The notes: generated by a model from the sequence alone, not told the origin. Counted from the first letter of the stretch, positions 46,787 to 55,738 are shown. The stretch: 64,000 bases of DNA from Polyangium sp. y55x31 (GCF_029946505.1 NZ_JARZHG010000008.1:288958-352957); one strand, 5' to 3'. Numbers and translations: made by a program.

Positions 46787-47935
46787 ATGCGCGACCGAGC
46801 CAGCGTGGTGATCGTGGGGGGCGGGATCATGGGCCTGTCCGTCGCCTTCCACCTCGCGAAGAACCACGGCATCACGGACACGGTCGTCGTCGAGAAGAGC
46901 TACCTCTGCGGCGGCGCGAGCGGCCGCAACGGCGGCGGCGTGCGGGCCCAGTTCGGCAGCGAAGAGAACATCCGGCTCATGCAGGAGAGCATCCGCATGT
47001 GCCGCGACTTCGCGGCTGAGATGAAGATCAACGTCTGGTTCCGCCAGGGAGGCTACCTCTTCCTCGTTCGCAACGAGCGCGCCCAGAAGAACCTCGAAAA
47101 GAGCGTGCGCGTGCAGAACGAGTGTGGCCTCGCGACGCGCCTGCTCGAACCGAAAGAAGCGAAGCGCATCGTGCCCGAGCTCGACATCGAGGGCGTCCTG
47201 CTCGCGAGCTACAACCCCGACGACGCCGTCGTCTTCCCGTGGCCGTTCGTCTGGGGCTACGCCGAGTGCGCGCAGAAGCTCGGCGTCGAGATCGAGACCT
47301 TCACCGAGGTCACGGGCTTCGAGACGCGCGGCTCGCGCATCGAGGGCGTCGTGACGAACAAGGGAACGATCCGGACGAACCGTGTCGTCAACGCCTGCGG
47401 CGCGTGGAGCCCGATCGTCGCTTCGATGCTCGACGTGAAGCTCCCGAACCGCCCGCACCGCCACGAGATCTGCTCGACCGAGCCGCTCAAGCCCTGGCTC
47501 AAGCCGCTCGTCGCGGACCTCTCGAACGGCCTCTACTTCTCGCAGTCGATGCGCGGCGAGATCGTCGGAGGCATCTCCAACGAGGACGTCCCCGAGGGCC
47601 TCGACATGGGCTCGTCGCACCGCTTCCTCGCGCTCTACGCGCGCGCCCTCACGCGTGCGGTGCCGCTCCTCGGCCGCGTCAAGGTCCTGCGCCAGTGGGC
47701 GGGCTGTTACGATCTCACGCCCGACGCGAACCCCATCGTGGGTGAGGTCGATGCGATCGAAAACTTCTACCAGGCCTCGGGCTTCATGGGCCACGGCTTC
47801 ATGATGGCACCCGTGATGGGCAAGCTCCTCGCGCAGCACATCGCCGAGGGCACGAAGCTGCCGCTCTTCGACCGCTGGAACCTGCGCAGGTTCGCCGAGG
47901 GCAAGCTTCTCTCCGAATCGATGATCATCGGCTGA
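46787..47935 (+). CDS. FAD-dependent oxidoreductase (DAO family, sarcosine-oxidase-beta-like)
   Basis: The 382-residue protein has the FAD dinucleotide fold VVIVGGGIMGLSVAFHLA (7-24), an E-x-x FAD ribose contact in VVVEKSYLCGG, and the RNGGGVRAQFG stretch seen in SoxB-type enzymes. Near the C-terminus GHGFMMAPVMGKLLA closes the FAD site. The family oxidises N-methyl or amino substrates such as sarcosine or glycine betaine derivatives, passing electrons to oxygen or to other subunits. The SoxA, C and D partners are not nearby, so it probably works as a single-chain enzyme. It is the third gene of the redox cluster. Confidence 0.88.
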   Translation: MRDRASVVIVGGGIMGLSVAFHLAKNHGITDTVVVEKSYLCGGASGRNGGGVRAQFGSEENIRLMQESIRMCRDFAAEMKINVWFRQGGYLFLVRNERAQKNLEKSVRVQNECGLATRLLEPKEAKRIVPELDIEGVLLASYNPDDAVVFPWPFVWGYAECAQKLGVEIETFTEVTGFETRGSRIEGVVTNKGTIRTNRVVNACGAWSPIVASMLDVKLPNRPHRHEICSTEPLKPWLKPLVADLSNGLYFSQSMRGEIVGGISNEDVPEGLDMGSSHRFLALYARALTRAVPLLGRVKVLRQWAGCYDLTPDANPIVGEVDAIENFYQASGFMGHGFMMAPVMGKLLAQHIAEGTKLPLFDRWNLRRFAEGKLLSESMIIG

Positions 47936-47937
47936 CG

Positions 47938-47986
47938 GTGGGGGGCTCCGGTCGGATTGCGGTGCAGTCCTTCCTCTGCCCCCCAC
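47938..47986 (+). other. Structured intergenic stem-loop before the SDR gene
   Basis: GTGGGGGGC (47938-47946) pairs with GCCCCCCAC (47978-47986), and inside it GGATTGC (47954-47960) pairs with GCAGTCC (47964-47970) with one G-T. It sits right after the stop at 47935. It is probably a terminator or attenuator for the three upstream genes and argues against the early GTG at 47938 for the SDR gene. Confidence 0.5.
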
Positions 47987-48015
47987 ATCCCCGCTTGGTC
48001 CGCTACGATGGTGGC

Positions 48016-48858
48016 GTGGGTGAGCTTGTCCTGATCACGGGAACGTCGAGCGGCATCGGTTTGTCTGCGGCCATCGAGTGCGCAGCGGCGGGGCACAGGG
48101 TCGTGGCGACGATGCGCGATCTCGGCCGGCGCGGGGAGCTGGAGAGGGCCGCGAAGGCGCGCGGCGTCGCGGTCTACATCGAGCAGCTCGACGTGACCTC
48201 GACGAACGCGGGCGACAAGATCCGCGAGCTCGTCCTGAAGTACGGACCCTTCTTCGCGCTCGTCAACAACGCGGGCATCGTGATCGGCGGGCCCTTCGAG
48301 GAGCAATCCGAAGACGACGTGCGCCTGCAGCTCGAGACGAACGTGCTCGGGCTCATGGCGACCACGCGCGCGATCCTCCCCTCGATGCGCGGCGCCGGTC
48401 GCGGCCGCATCATCAACGTGTCGAGCACATCGGGCCGCGTGGCCATGCCGTGCCTCTCGATCTACGCGGCCACGAAGCACGCCGTGGAGGGCTTCAGCGA
48501 GGGGCTGCGCTGGGAGGTCGAGCCCTTCGGCATCGACGTCCTCGTCGTCGCGCCGGGCACCTTCCGCACGCCGATCTTCTTCGAGAACTTGAAGCGCGGC
48601 GCGCACGTCGCCGACGAGGGCCCCTACGGCGCGCTCATCCGCAGGATCGAGGATCTCGCCCTCAGCGGCGCCCGGCGCGCGCCCCCGCCGGACGAGGTGG
48701 GTCGCACCATCCGGCGCCTCGTCGGAGAGCCTTCCCCGGCGTTCCGGACGATCGTGGGCCGGGATGGGTTCGCGACGACGGCCCTTCGTGGTGTGATGCC
48801 TGACCGTTTGTTCGCGCTGGGGCTCCGCCGAGCGCTCGCGCTTTCGCGGGTTCGTTGA
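48016..48858 (+). CDS. Short-chain dehydrogenase/reductase
   Basis: Starting at GTG 48016 gives 280 residues and puts TGTSSGIG (the cofactor-binding GxxxGxG) at the usual position 8-15. The substrate-side motifs NNAG (about residue 90), INVSST and the catalytic YAATKHAVEGF (Tyr and Lys four apart) are all present. An in-frame GTG at 47938 would add 26 residues that overlap a strong hairpin, so I prefer the later start. It reduces or oxidises hydroxyl/keto groups with NAD(P)H. The C-terminus is Arg-rich. It is probably the last gene of the redox cluster. Confidence 0.85.
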   Translation: MGELVLITGTSSGIGLSAAIECAAAGHRVVATMRDLGRRGELERAAKARGVAVYIEQLDVTSTNAGDKIRELVLKYGPFFALVNNAGIVIGGPFEEQSEDDVRLQLETNVLGLMATTRAILPSMRGAGRGRIINVSSTSGRVAMPCLSIYAATKHAVEGFSEGLRWEVEPFGIDVLVVAPGTFRTPIFFENLKRGAHVADEGPYGALIRRIEDLALSGARRAPPPDEVGRTIRRLVGEPSPAFRTIVGRDGFATTALRGVMPDRLFALGLRRALALSRVR

Positions 48859-49102
48859 CACGTCGAGCGACCACGAATAGCGTGCGGACCCGAGATCGCA
48901 GGCAAGCTGGGTCGCTTTCTGCAGTCATCCGGGGGACTTGGCCTTCGGGGGGAACGCGGCTCGCTGGTCTTCGGCATCGCGCTGTCATTCGTTTCCGCTC
49001 GCTAGTGGCACCGTGGTCGTCGTGATGCGGGGGGCATCTGGGACCCATCCAGCGCACGCCCGCCGTGCCGAGGCCGCTTCTGAGGGAACGCCGGAGGAAG
49101 AC

Positions 49103-50878
49103 ATGTTCCGCACTGCACGCCGAATTTACCCCACCCTTCGCTCGCTCCTTTTGGGGGCCGTCGTCGCCTCGGGGGTGACCGTCGCCACGAGCGCCGTCGT
49201 TGGCTGTGGGGGGGACGAGAACGACCCCCTGACGCACGTCAAGAAGCTGTCGGATCCGGGCACGCGCGTGCCTGCCGTGAGTCGCCTCGTCCAGTTCTTC
49301 GAAGACGCGATGACGAAGGACAACAAGGACAGGAACGGTCCGAACGTCAAGCCGCTGCTCGACAAGATCGTCGAGCCGATGTCGCAGATCTGCGCGACCG
49401 GCGATCTCGACGAGAAGACGCAGTCGAAGGTCGTCAAGTTCCTCTCGGACGCGCGTGACGCCCGCGGCGCGCCCTGCCTCATCAAGACGCTCAAGGACTA
49501 CAAGCCCGACACCACGGAAGAAGACGTGCGCGCCGCGGCGCGCGGCGTCGGCCCGATGAAGGCGAAGGACGCAGCGGGCCCGCTCTTCGAGGCGTTCTCG
49601 AAGCTGCGCCACTCGAAGCCGAAGGCCTCGCTCATCACGCGCGACGTGCACGACGCGCTGCTCGAGCTCGCCGAGCCCTCGTGGGAAGGCGACTGCATCA
49701 AGAAGATCGAGGTCCCGATCGCCGACCGCAAGGACATCAACGTCCTCAAGGACCAGTTCTACTGGCAGATCACCTGCGCCGAGATCCTCGGCCAGTTGAA
49801 GAGCGCGAAGGCGGTGCAGCCGCTCGTCAAGATCGTCCTGTCGCCGACGAAGGCGGACGCGCAGGCCACGGCGATCTACGCGCTCATCAAGATCGGCAAG
49901 CCCTCGATCGATCCGACGGTGAAGCTCCTCCAGGGCGCCGACGCGGATCTCGTGAAGTACGCGAAGGAGGAGTTCCTCCTCTCGCAGAAGGGCGAGGACG
50001 GCAAGGTGCCCGAGGCCGCGGCGAAGCAGGCCGACACGGCGTACGTCGCGCCCGCCGCGCTCATCCTCGGCAGCATCGGCCGCGAGGAGGCCGTGCAGCC
50101 GATGATCGACGCGATCGGCAAGGCCGACGACACGGGCAAGGTCGTCATCGCCCGCGAGCTGCTCAAGCTGCCGACCTCGGAGCCGGCGCTCAAGGCGGTG
50201 CAGGGCGTCTACGAGAAGACCTCGATCACGATGACGATCCCGCCCGGCGTCGGCGCGCGTGATCAGCTCCTCGAGACGATGGGCTACCTCTTCGACTCGA
50301 GCCTCGTGCCCTGGATGGTCAAGAACGCGCTCGACGCGAAGGGCGAAGACGCCGACCTCGAGCCGATGCGCGCCGCGACGCTGCTCACGGCGATGAAGCT
50401 CATGAAGGCTGACCAGATCCCCGAGGTCGACAAGCTCTTCAACTCCAAGATCAACGGCCCCGATGGCAAGCCTTCCACGCTCGGCAAGGGCTACGAGAAG
50501 GAATACAAGACGGCCACGGACCTGCTGAAGGAGTGCGGCGACAAGCTCGACTGCTACTACGGCAAGCTCGCGGATCCGAACTCGCACGTCGGTGACAAGC
50601 AGTTCATCGGCATGAAGAGCGCGTACATGGTCGGCGTGCTCGGCGGCGACGCCGCGCGGCCGAAGCTCGTCGAGCTCCTGCCGAAGATCACGAACGCGGC
50701 CACGAAGTTCATCTCGGTGCAGGTGATCGACCGCCGCTCCGCGAAGGGCGACGCGACGATCGCGGGCCAGCTCCAGAAGATGGTCGACGAGGCCGAGGCG
50801 ACGAAGGACAGCAACAAGATCGCCGCGGTCAACCCCTTCAAGACGGTCATCTACCGCTTGAACGCGCGCGGCCAGTAA
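49103..50878 (+). CDS. HEAT-repeat lipoprotein
   Basis: The ATG at 49103 has GGAGGA at 49093-49098, and the preceding in-frame stretch is not signal-like. The 591-residue protein has a lipoprotein signal ending AVVGC. HEAT/armadillo-like helical repeats fill the rest, for example SAKAVQPLVKIVLSPTKADAQATAIYALIKIG and REEAVQPMIDAIGKADDTGKVVIARELLKLP. Lys/Glu/Asp are unusually rich for a myxobacterial envelope protein. HEAT arrays bind proteins, so it probably scaffolds a periplasmic or outer-membrane complex. Function is unknown. Two hairpin terminators follow the stop. Confidence 0.82.
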   Translation: MFRTARRIYPTLRSLLLGAVVASGVTVATSAVVGCGGDENDPLTHVKKLSDPGTRVPAVSRLVQFFEDAMTKDNKDRNGPNVKPLLDKIVEPMSQICATGDLDEKTQSKVVKFLSDARDARGAPCLIKTLKDYKPDTTEEDVRAAARGVGPMKAKDAAGPLFEAFSKLRHSKPKASLITRDVHDALLELAEPSWEGDCIKKIEVPIADRKDINVLKDQFYWQITCAEILGQLKSAKAVQPLVKIVLSPTKADAQATAIYALIKIGKPSIDPTVKLLQGADADLVKYAKEEFLLSQKGEDGKVPEAAAKQADTAYVAPAALILGSIGREEAVQPMIDAIGKADDTGKVVIARELLKLPTSEPALKAVQGVYEKTSITMTIPPGVGARDQLLETMGYLFDSSLVPWMVKNALDAKGEDADLEPMRAATLLTAMKLMKADQIPEVDKLFNSKINGPDGKPSTLGKGYEKEYKTATDLLKECGDKLDCYYGKLADPNSHVGDKQFIGMKSAYMVGVLGGDAARPKLVELLPKITNAATKFISVQVIDRRSAKGDATIAGQLQKMVDEAEATKDSNKIAAVNPFKTVIYRLNARGQ

Positions 50879-50908
50879 ACCGGAACTCCCACACCCCGCA
50901 GTCAACGA

Positions 50909-50946
50909 TGGGGGCTGCGCTCGGACGAGCCGAGCTACGCCCCCAA
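50909..50946. repeat. GC-rich palindromic unit
   Basis: TGGGGG (50909-50914) pairs with CCCCCA (50940-50945), and GCTCGG (50919-50924) with CCGAGC (50930-50935). It lies between the HEAT gene stop and the terminators. The sequence looks like a dispersed repeat unit, but only one copy is visible here. Confidence 0.45.
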
Positions 50947-50953
50947 ACCCCCG

Positions 50954-50989
50954 CCCCCTCTCCTTCCGTGTGAGAGGGGGTTTTGTTTT
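50954..50989 (+). terminator. Rho-independent terminator of the HEAT gene
   Basis: CCCCCTCTC (50954-50962) and GAGAGGGGG (50972-50980) form a perfect 9-bp stem with a 9-base loop, then TTTTGTTTT (50981-50989). This is a classical intrinsic terminator, rare in such a GC-rich genome. Confidence 0.8.
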
Positions 50990-50991
50990 CG

Positions 50992-51013
50992 AAGCCCGTG
51001 GGGCTTTGTTTTT
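50992..51013 (+). terminator. Second terminator-like hairpin
   Basis: AAGCCC (50992-50997), loop GTG and GGGCTT (51001-51006) are followed by TGTTTTT. With the previous hairpin it makes a tandem terminator. Further GGGG-TTTTGTT copies at 51017-51027 and 51040-51052 lack a stem. Confidence 0.65.
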
Positions 51014-51092
51014 CGAGGGGTTTTGTTCTTCAGGCGTCCGGGGGTTTTGTTTTCTCGGCGCGGTGCAACCAAGCGTAGTATCCCGCCGCTTT

Positions 51093-53033
51093 ATGCTCGT
51101 GCTGGAGGTAACGCAGGGGATCGCTGCGGGTCGAACGTTCGAGGTCGGCGAGGAGGTCGTGCGCATCGGTCGCGCTCCGTCGAACGACGTCGTGCTCGAA
51201 GACCAGCACGTCTCCGGGGAGCACGCGCGCATCGTCGTCGGCGCCGATCGCGCCGCCTTGCACGACCTGCGCTCGACGAACGGCACGACCCTCGTGCGTC
51301 GCGAAGAACGCAGGCGCGTGACGCCCGAGACCGGACCCGTCGACCTCGAGTCCGGCGACGTCGTCGAGCTCGGCTCCGGCGACAACGTGGCCGCGCTGCG
51401 CATCACGCTCTCCGACGACGGCGACAAAGCCCGCGTCGTGCAGCTCAAGCCGATCGAAGAGATCGTGCCCGCCGCCGCGGCGATCGAGCGTGATCCGGGC
51501 CTGCTCTCGAAGCTCTACGCCGCGCAGAAGCGCATCGGCGCGGGCAGTGATCTCGATCAGGTCCTCATCGAGGTCGCCGACGCCTCGCTCTTCCTCGTCC
51601 CGAGCGCGACGCACGCCACCGTCATCCTGCGCGACGACGAAGACGGTCGTGATCCCGGCGCCGCTGCCTACGTGCCCGTCATGACCCGCGTGCGCCTCGC
51701 GAACGGCGCGGCCGGACCGCCGCGTGGCCCCGTGCCCGTCGCGCGCAGCGTCTACCGCAAGGTCGTCAAGGAGCGCGCCGCTGTCCTCGCCGCCGACGCG
51801 CCCACCGACGTCGGCCGCACCGAGTCCATCATGGGCGCCTCCATCCGCAGCACCATCGGCGTCCCTCTCTTCCGCGGCGAGGACATCATCGGCGTCCTCC
51901 AGATCGACAACCGCAGCGCGCCCGGCATGCTCCACGCGCACGACGTCGAGCTCCTCGGCGTGCTCGCGTACAACGCCTCGCTCGCCGTCGCCAACGCGCG
52001 CCTCATCAAGCGCCTCGTCTCGGCCGAGGAGCGCCTGCAGAAGGAAAACACCTTCCTCAAGGGCCGCGAGGAGAAGCGCCGCGGCGGCAAGGACGTCGTC
52101 ATCATCGGCCAGAGCGAGCCGATGCAGCGTGTCCTCGTGCAGATCCAGAAGGTCGTGAACACGCGCGTCACCGTCCTGCTCGAAGGCGAGACCGGCACGG
52201 GCAAGGAGGTCATGGCGGCGCGCATTCATTACGGCTCGAACCGCCGCGACAAACTCTTCGTCGCGCAGAACTGCGCGGCGCTCGCCGAGACGCTCCTCGA
52301 GAGCGAGCTCTTCGGCCACAAGAAGGGCTCGTTCACGGGCGCGACCGAGGACAAGAAGGGCCTCTTCGAGATCGCCGACGGCGGCACCCTCTTCCTCGAC
52401 GAGATCACCGAGACGCCGCTCTCCTTGCAATCGAAGCTCCTGCGCGCCTTGCAGGAGGGTGAGATCCGCCCCGTCGGCGCCACGAGCCCGAAGCACGTCA
52501 ACGTGCGAATCGTGACCGCGACGAACAGAAACCTCGAAGAAGAGGTCAAGAAGGGCCGCTTCCGCGAGGATCTCTACTATCGCCTGAGCCAGTTCCCGCT
52601 CCGCCTGCCGCCGCTCCGTGAGCGTCGCGAGGACATCCCGCTCCTCGCCTCGCATTTCCTCCAGCGTTACGCCGAGGAGCTCGGCAAGCACGTGGGCGGC
52701 TTCAGCCAGCAGGCGATGGAGCTCATGGTCGCCTACGACTGGCCGGGCAACGTGCGCGAGCTCCAGAACGAGGTCCAGCGCATCGTGATCCAGCTCGATC
52801 CCGGCGCGTTCGCCACGCCCGACCTCCTCTCCCCGCGAATCCGCCAGGTCGAGGGCCTCGTCAACCGCGCCGGCGTCGCGCGCGGCACGCTCAAGGACAT
52901 GATGGACGTCGTCGAGAAATATCTCCTCATCGAGGCCCTCCGCGAGCACAACAACAACAAGACGAACGCCGCCAAGACCCTCGGCATCACGCGCGAGGGC
53001 CTGCACAAGAAGCTCCGCCAATACGGCATCTGA
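51093..53033 (+). CDS. Sigma-54-dependent transcription activator (FHA-GAF-AAA-Fis)
   Basis: The 646-residue protein has an FHA domain (about 15-105; RIGRAPSNDVVLEDQHVSGEHARI, GSGD), a GAF-like sensor domain (about 135-305) and an AAA+ sigma-54 interaction domain (about 335-570). The AAA part has Walker A GETGTGKE (365-372), GSFTGA (412-417, a form of the GAFTGA sigma-54 loop) and Walker B LFLDE (433-437), then the arginine-finger region FREDLYYRL and WPGNVREL. A C-terminal Fis-type helix-turn-helix (about 600-646; TNAAKTLGITREGLHKKL) ends it. FHA domains read phosphothreonine, so this activator is likely switched by a Ser/Thr kinase and the GAF domain. Candidate targets include the sigma-54 promoter at 56539. 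Confidence 0.94.
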   Translation: MLVLEVTQGIAAGRTFEVGEEVVRIGRAPSNDVVLEDQHVSGEHARIVVGADRAALHDLRSTNGTTLVRREERRRVTPETGPVDLESGDVVELGSGDNVAALRITLSDDGDKARVVQLKPIEEIVPAAAAIERDPGLLSKLYAAQKRIGAGSDLDQVLIEVADASLFLVPSATHATVILRDDEDGRDPGAAAYVPVMTRVRLANGAAGPPRGPVPVARSVYRKVVKERAAVLAADAPTDVGRTESIMGASIRSTIGVPLFRGEDIIGVLQIDNRSAPGMLHAHDVELLGVLAYNASLAVANARLIKRLVSAEERLQKENTFLKGREEKRRGGKDVVIIGQSEPMQRVLVQIQKVVNTRVTVLLEGETGTGKEVMAARIHYGSNRRDKLFVAQNCAALAETLLESELFGHKKGSFTGATEDKKGLFEIADGGTLFLDEITETPLSLQSKLLRALQEGEIRPVGATSPKHVNVRIVTATNRNLEEEVKKGRFREDLYYRLSQFPLRLPPLRERREDIPLLASHFLQRYAEELGKHVGGFSQQAMELMVAYDWPGNVRELQNEVQRIVIQLDPGAFATPDLLSPRIRQVEGLVNRAGVARGTLKDMMDVVEKYLLIEALREHNNNKTNAAKTLGITREGLHKKLRQYGI

Positions 53034-53177
53034 TCCAGCGTATTGCCCGGACAACCCCCGTTTGTCGCGCGTGGATCCGTCCGGGGCCGAGCCTCCCGCC
53101 GCCCCGTTCGTCGGGGCCCGTCACGCGCACGCCAGCCTTGAGGGGAAAGCGCAACTCGGTTACACTTCCTCCGGACG

Positions 53178-53750
53178 ATGTACAGCATCGAGAGCCACGT
53201 CGGCAGGCTGATCGAGGTCCGGTTCTGGTCGCCGGTCGGTGAGGGCGAAGCCATTGGCTGGCGGCGTGACCACGACGCGATGCTCCAGTCGGTCGTGGGC
53301 AACTACATCGTCTTCGTCGATATGAGCGACGCGAACGTCTTCCCGCCCGACATGGTCGAGGCGTACGTCGCGACGATGCGGAACGAGCCGCGCCTTCTCC
53401 GCGCCGCCCTCGTCCTCAGCGCGAGCCCCACGCTCTCGCTCCAGATCCAGCGAATCCTCCGCGACGCCTTCCACCCGCAGCGCCGCGCGTTCCGCGAGGT
53501 GCGCGAGGCCGAGAACTTTCTCGGCGAAATCGTGACGCTGCCCGAGCGGGCGCGCCTGCGCGAGGTCCTCGAGCGTCGCGCGGAGCAGGGCGCCCCGATC
53601 AGCGCGCAGCCGATCAGCGTCGGGGTCCCGCAGAGCGCGGGCACGCCGCCGAGCTTGCGGGGCCCGGTCAGCGCGCGTCCGTCGACGCCGGCCACGGTGC
53701 GCATCCCGATCACCCCCCGTTCGCCCTCGGGCGGGCACGGCGAGGGCTGA
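53178..53750 (+). CDS. Unknown protein, STAS/SpoIIAA-like fold suspected
   Basis: The 190-residue protein has an N-terminal alpha/beta domain of about 120 residues (GNYIVFVDMSDANVFPPDM and RAALVLSASPTLSLQIQRIL, then FREVREAENFLGEIV), which resembles SpoIIAA/STAS-like proteins. The last 70 residues are a Pro/Ser/Arg linker rich in repeated QPISVG-type turns. I do not recognise a family. The stop lies 2 bases before the TTG start of the sulfatase-like gene, so the two are co-transcribed and probably co-translated. It also follows the sigma-54 activator by 144 bases. Confidence 0.55.
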   Translation: MYSIESHVGRLIEVRFWSPVGEGEAIGWRRDHDAMLQSVVGNYIVFVDMSDANVFPPDMVEAYVATMRNEPRLLRAALVLSASPTLSLQIQRILRDAFHPQRRAFREVREAENFLGEIVTLPERARLREVLERRAEQGAPISAQPISVGVPQSAGTPPSLRGPVSARPSTPATVRIPITPRSPSGGHGEG

Positions 53751-53752
53751 AT

Positions 53753-55726
53753 TTGCCCCAGCCTCCCTTGCGGACGCTCCTCGCAGCGCTCTCCGCGGGG
53801 GCCGCGGGAGGGCTCGGCGCCACGCTCGCCGACGCGGTTCTGCTCGTCCTCCGCTCCCGCACGCCGCCTGCGCCATTCCGCGAGATCGCCGGCGCGATCG
53901 CCGCTGCGGGCGCCGTGTATCTCGGCGCGGGCCTCGTCGGGGGCGCCGCGTTCGCCCTCGCGGCCGTCGTCCAGCAAAAACTCGCGCCCCGAGAGCTCGA
54001 TCCCGATTCCCCCGAAGCGCAGAGGCGCCGCGTCGATCGGCTCACCGCGCTCCTCCTCGTCGGTGGTTTGTCCCTCACGATCATAGCCCTGACGAACCAC
54101 GCCACCACGCTGCCGGCCACGCTCAAGCGGCACGCGTTCGTCGCGGCGGGCGTCCTCGCCGCCGTTCTGGCCTTCACCCTCGCGTTTGGCCTCGCGCGGC
54201 GCGGCGTGGCCTTCGCCCTCGCCTTCCTCGCGCCCCGGCGCTGGGCCCTCCCCGCGCTCTGTGCCCTGGCTGAGCTCGCCGCGATCCTCGCTTTTTTGCG
54301 TTCACCGCACGCGCAGCAATCGTACGTCGCGCTCGTCGTCGCCTCGTTCGCGTCCGCCGGCCTCGCCTGCCTCTCGCTCCTCCGACGCATTCCGCGCCGC
54401 GTGCAGGCCGCTTCCTCGATCGGCGCGCTCGCCTGGGTCGCGGCGATATCCATCTCGGGCACATCGGCGCGCGGCTATCACCTGCTCCGCATGGGCCGCA
54501 CCTTGCCCTCGGCCCTCCTGCGCGAGCTGCCGAGCCTTCGGCCCGAGCCTTTCGCCGACGACCTCGCGCACGCGGTCACGCTCGCCATGACCCCCGCGCC
54601 CGCGAAGGCGGAGGCCGTGGAGCCCGCGACGAACACGAATTCCCCCGCGATGCGTGACGATATCGTCCTCGTCACGATCGATACCCTCCGCGCCGATCGC
54701 CTGTATGACCCGGCCGGCGTCATCGATACCCACATGCCCGCGCTCGCCGCGCTCGCGGCCGAAAGCGTCGTCTACCGCCACGCCTACGCCTCCGCCCCGG
54801 CCACGATCGGCGCCGTCACGCAGATCATGACGGGCAAACCCGAGCGCGACCTCGTCCACCTGGCCGTCCGCAGCAGCGTCGCCGCGCCGCTCTCCCCCGA
54901 TACGAACACGATTGCGCGCCGCCTCGACGCCGTCGGCTACGAGACCGTCGCCCTCGTCGGCGGCCGCCTCGTCTCGTATTACCCTTCCCTCGCGCTCGGT
55001 TTTTCCCGCGTGTACGAGGAGAATGGCCGCGCCCCGCTCCGCGCCCCGGACCTCGTCGACACGTTCACCCGTATTGCCTCACGCCCCGACCGCCGCGCGC
55101 CCCTCTTTGCCTGGATCCATTTCATGGAGCCGCACGATCACGCGCTGCTCCCGCGGCCGATCCCCGCCGGATACGACGAGGCCGTCCGCCTCGTCGATAC
55201 CGAGATCGGCCGCCTCGTCTCCGCTCTGCGCGCCTCTCCGCGCTGGAATTCGACCACGCTCCTCGTCCTCGCGGACCACGGCGAAGGGCTCGGCGAGCGT
55301 GGCCTCGTCCACCACGGCCTCGCGCATCCTCTCCACATCGCCATTCCGTTCGTCGCGCGTCTCCCCGGGGTCGAACCGCGGGTCGAAACGTCCCCCGTCG
55401 GCCACCTCGACGTGGCCCCCACGATCCTCGCCGCCGCGGGCGTCGCCAGCACGGATCTCCGCGGCACCATGTTGCAGGTTCCTCCCGGCGGCACGCCGCC
55501 CGAGATCCTTTTCGAGAACGTGGGATATGCCGAGACGGCGATCCCGATGGAAGTGGGCATCGTCCACTACCCGTGGTTTTATTCGTTCGACGTCCGCGCG
55601 CGGCGGAGCGTGCTCGTCGATCTCGAAGCCGATCCGGAGGGCCTCTTCAATCTCGCGGACGAGCGCCGCCCGGAGGTGGCGCGCCTCGCCGAGGGCCTCG
55701 CCGGATCGCTCCGCCGGCGCCAATGA
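53753..55726 (+). CDS. Membrane sulfatase-superfamily enzyme with Thr at the nucleophile position
   Basis: The start is TTG 53753, two bases after the previous stop. The 657-residue protein has about six hydrophobic segments (about 5-240), then an alkaline-phosphatase-superfamily domain (about 300-640). Metal-ligand positions are visible: Asp310 in VTIDTLRAD, and D-H-G in LADHGEGLGERG. The residue aligned with the formylglycine cysteine is Thr351 (SAPATIGAVTQIMTG), with no C-x-P-S-R. This points to a Thr nucleophile, as in phosphoethanolamine or phosphoglycerol transferases, not a sulfatase. It probably modifies a membrane lipid or glycan; the donor is unknown. Confidence 0.8.
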   Translation: MPQPPLRTLLAALSAGAAGGLGATLADAVLLVLRSRTPPAPFREIAGAIAAAGAVYLGAGLVGGAAFALAAVVQQKLAPRELDPDSPEAQRRRVDRLTALLLVGGLSLTIIALTNHATTLPATLKRHAFVAAGVLAAVLAFTLAFGLARRGVAFALAFLAPRRWALPALCALAELAAILAFLRSPHAQQSYVALVVASFASAGLACLSLLRRIPRRVQAASSIGALAWVAAISISGTSARGYHLLRMGRTLPSALLRELPSLRPEPFADDLAHAVTLAMTPAPAKAEAVEPATNTNSPAMRDDIVLVTIDTLRADRLYDPAGVIDTHMPALAALAAESVVYRHAYASAPATIGAVTQIMTGKPERDLVHLAVRSSVAAPLSPDTNTIARRLDAVGYETVALVGGRLVSYYPSLALGFSRVYEENGRAPLRAPDLVDTFTRIASRPDRRAPLFAWIHFMEPHDHALLPRPIPAGYDEAVRLVDTEIGRLVSALRASPRWNSTTLLVLADHGEGLGERGLVHHGLAHPLHIAIPFVARLPGVEPRVETSPVGHLDVAPTILAAAGVASTDLRGTMLQVPPGGTPPEILFENVGYAETAIPMEVGIVHYPWFYSFDVRARRSVLVDLEADPEGLFNLADERRPEVARLAEGLAGSLRRRQ

Positions 55727-55738
55727 CGCCGCCCGATC

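Noticed and set aside
47938..48015. Longer start for the SDR gene at GTG 47938
   Set aside because: It would code through a strong stem-loop and add residues before the cofactor-binding start that SDR proteins do not have.
49005..49024. TGGCAC with a possible sigma-54 -12 element before the HEAT gene
   Set aside because: The base pair at the -12 position is GT, not GC.
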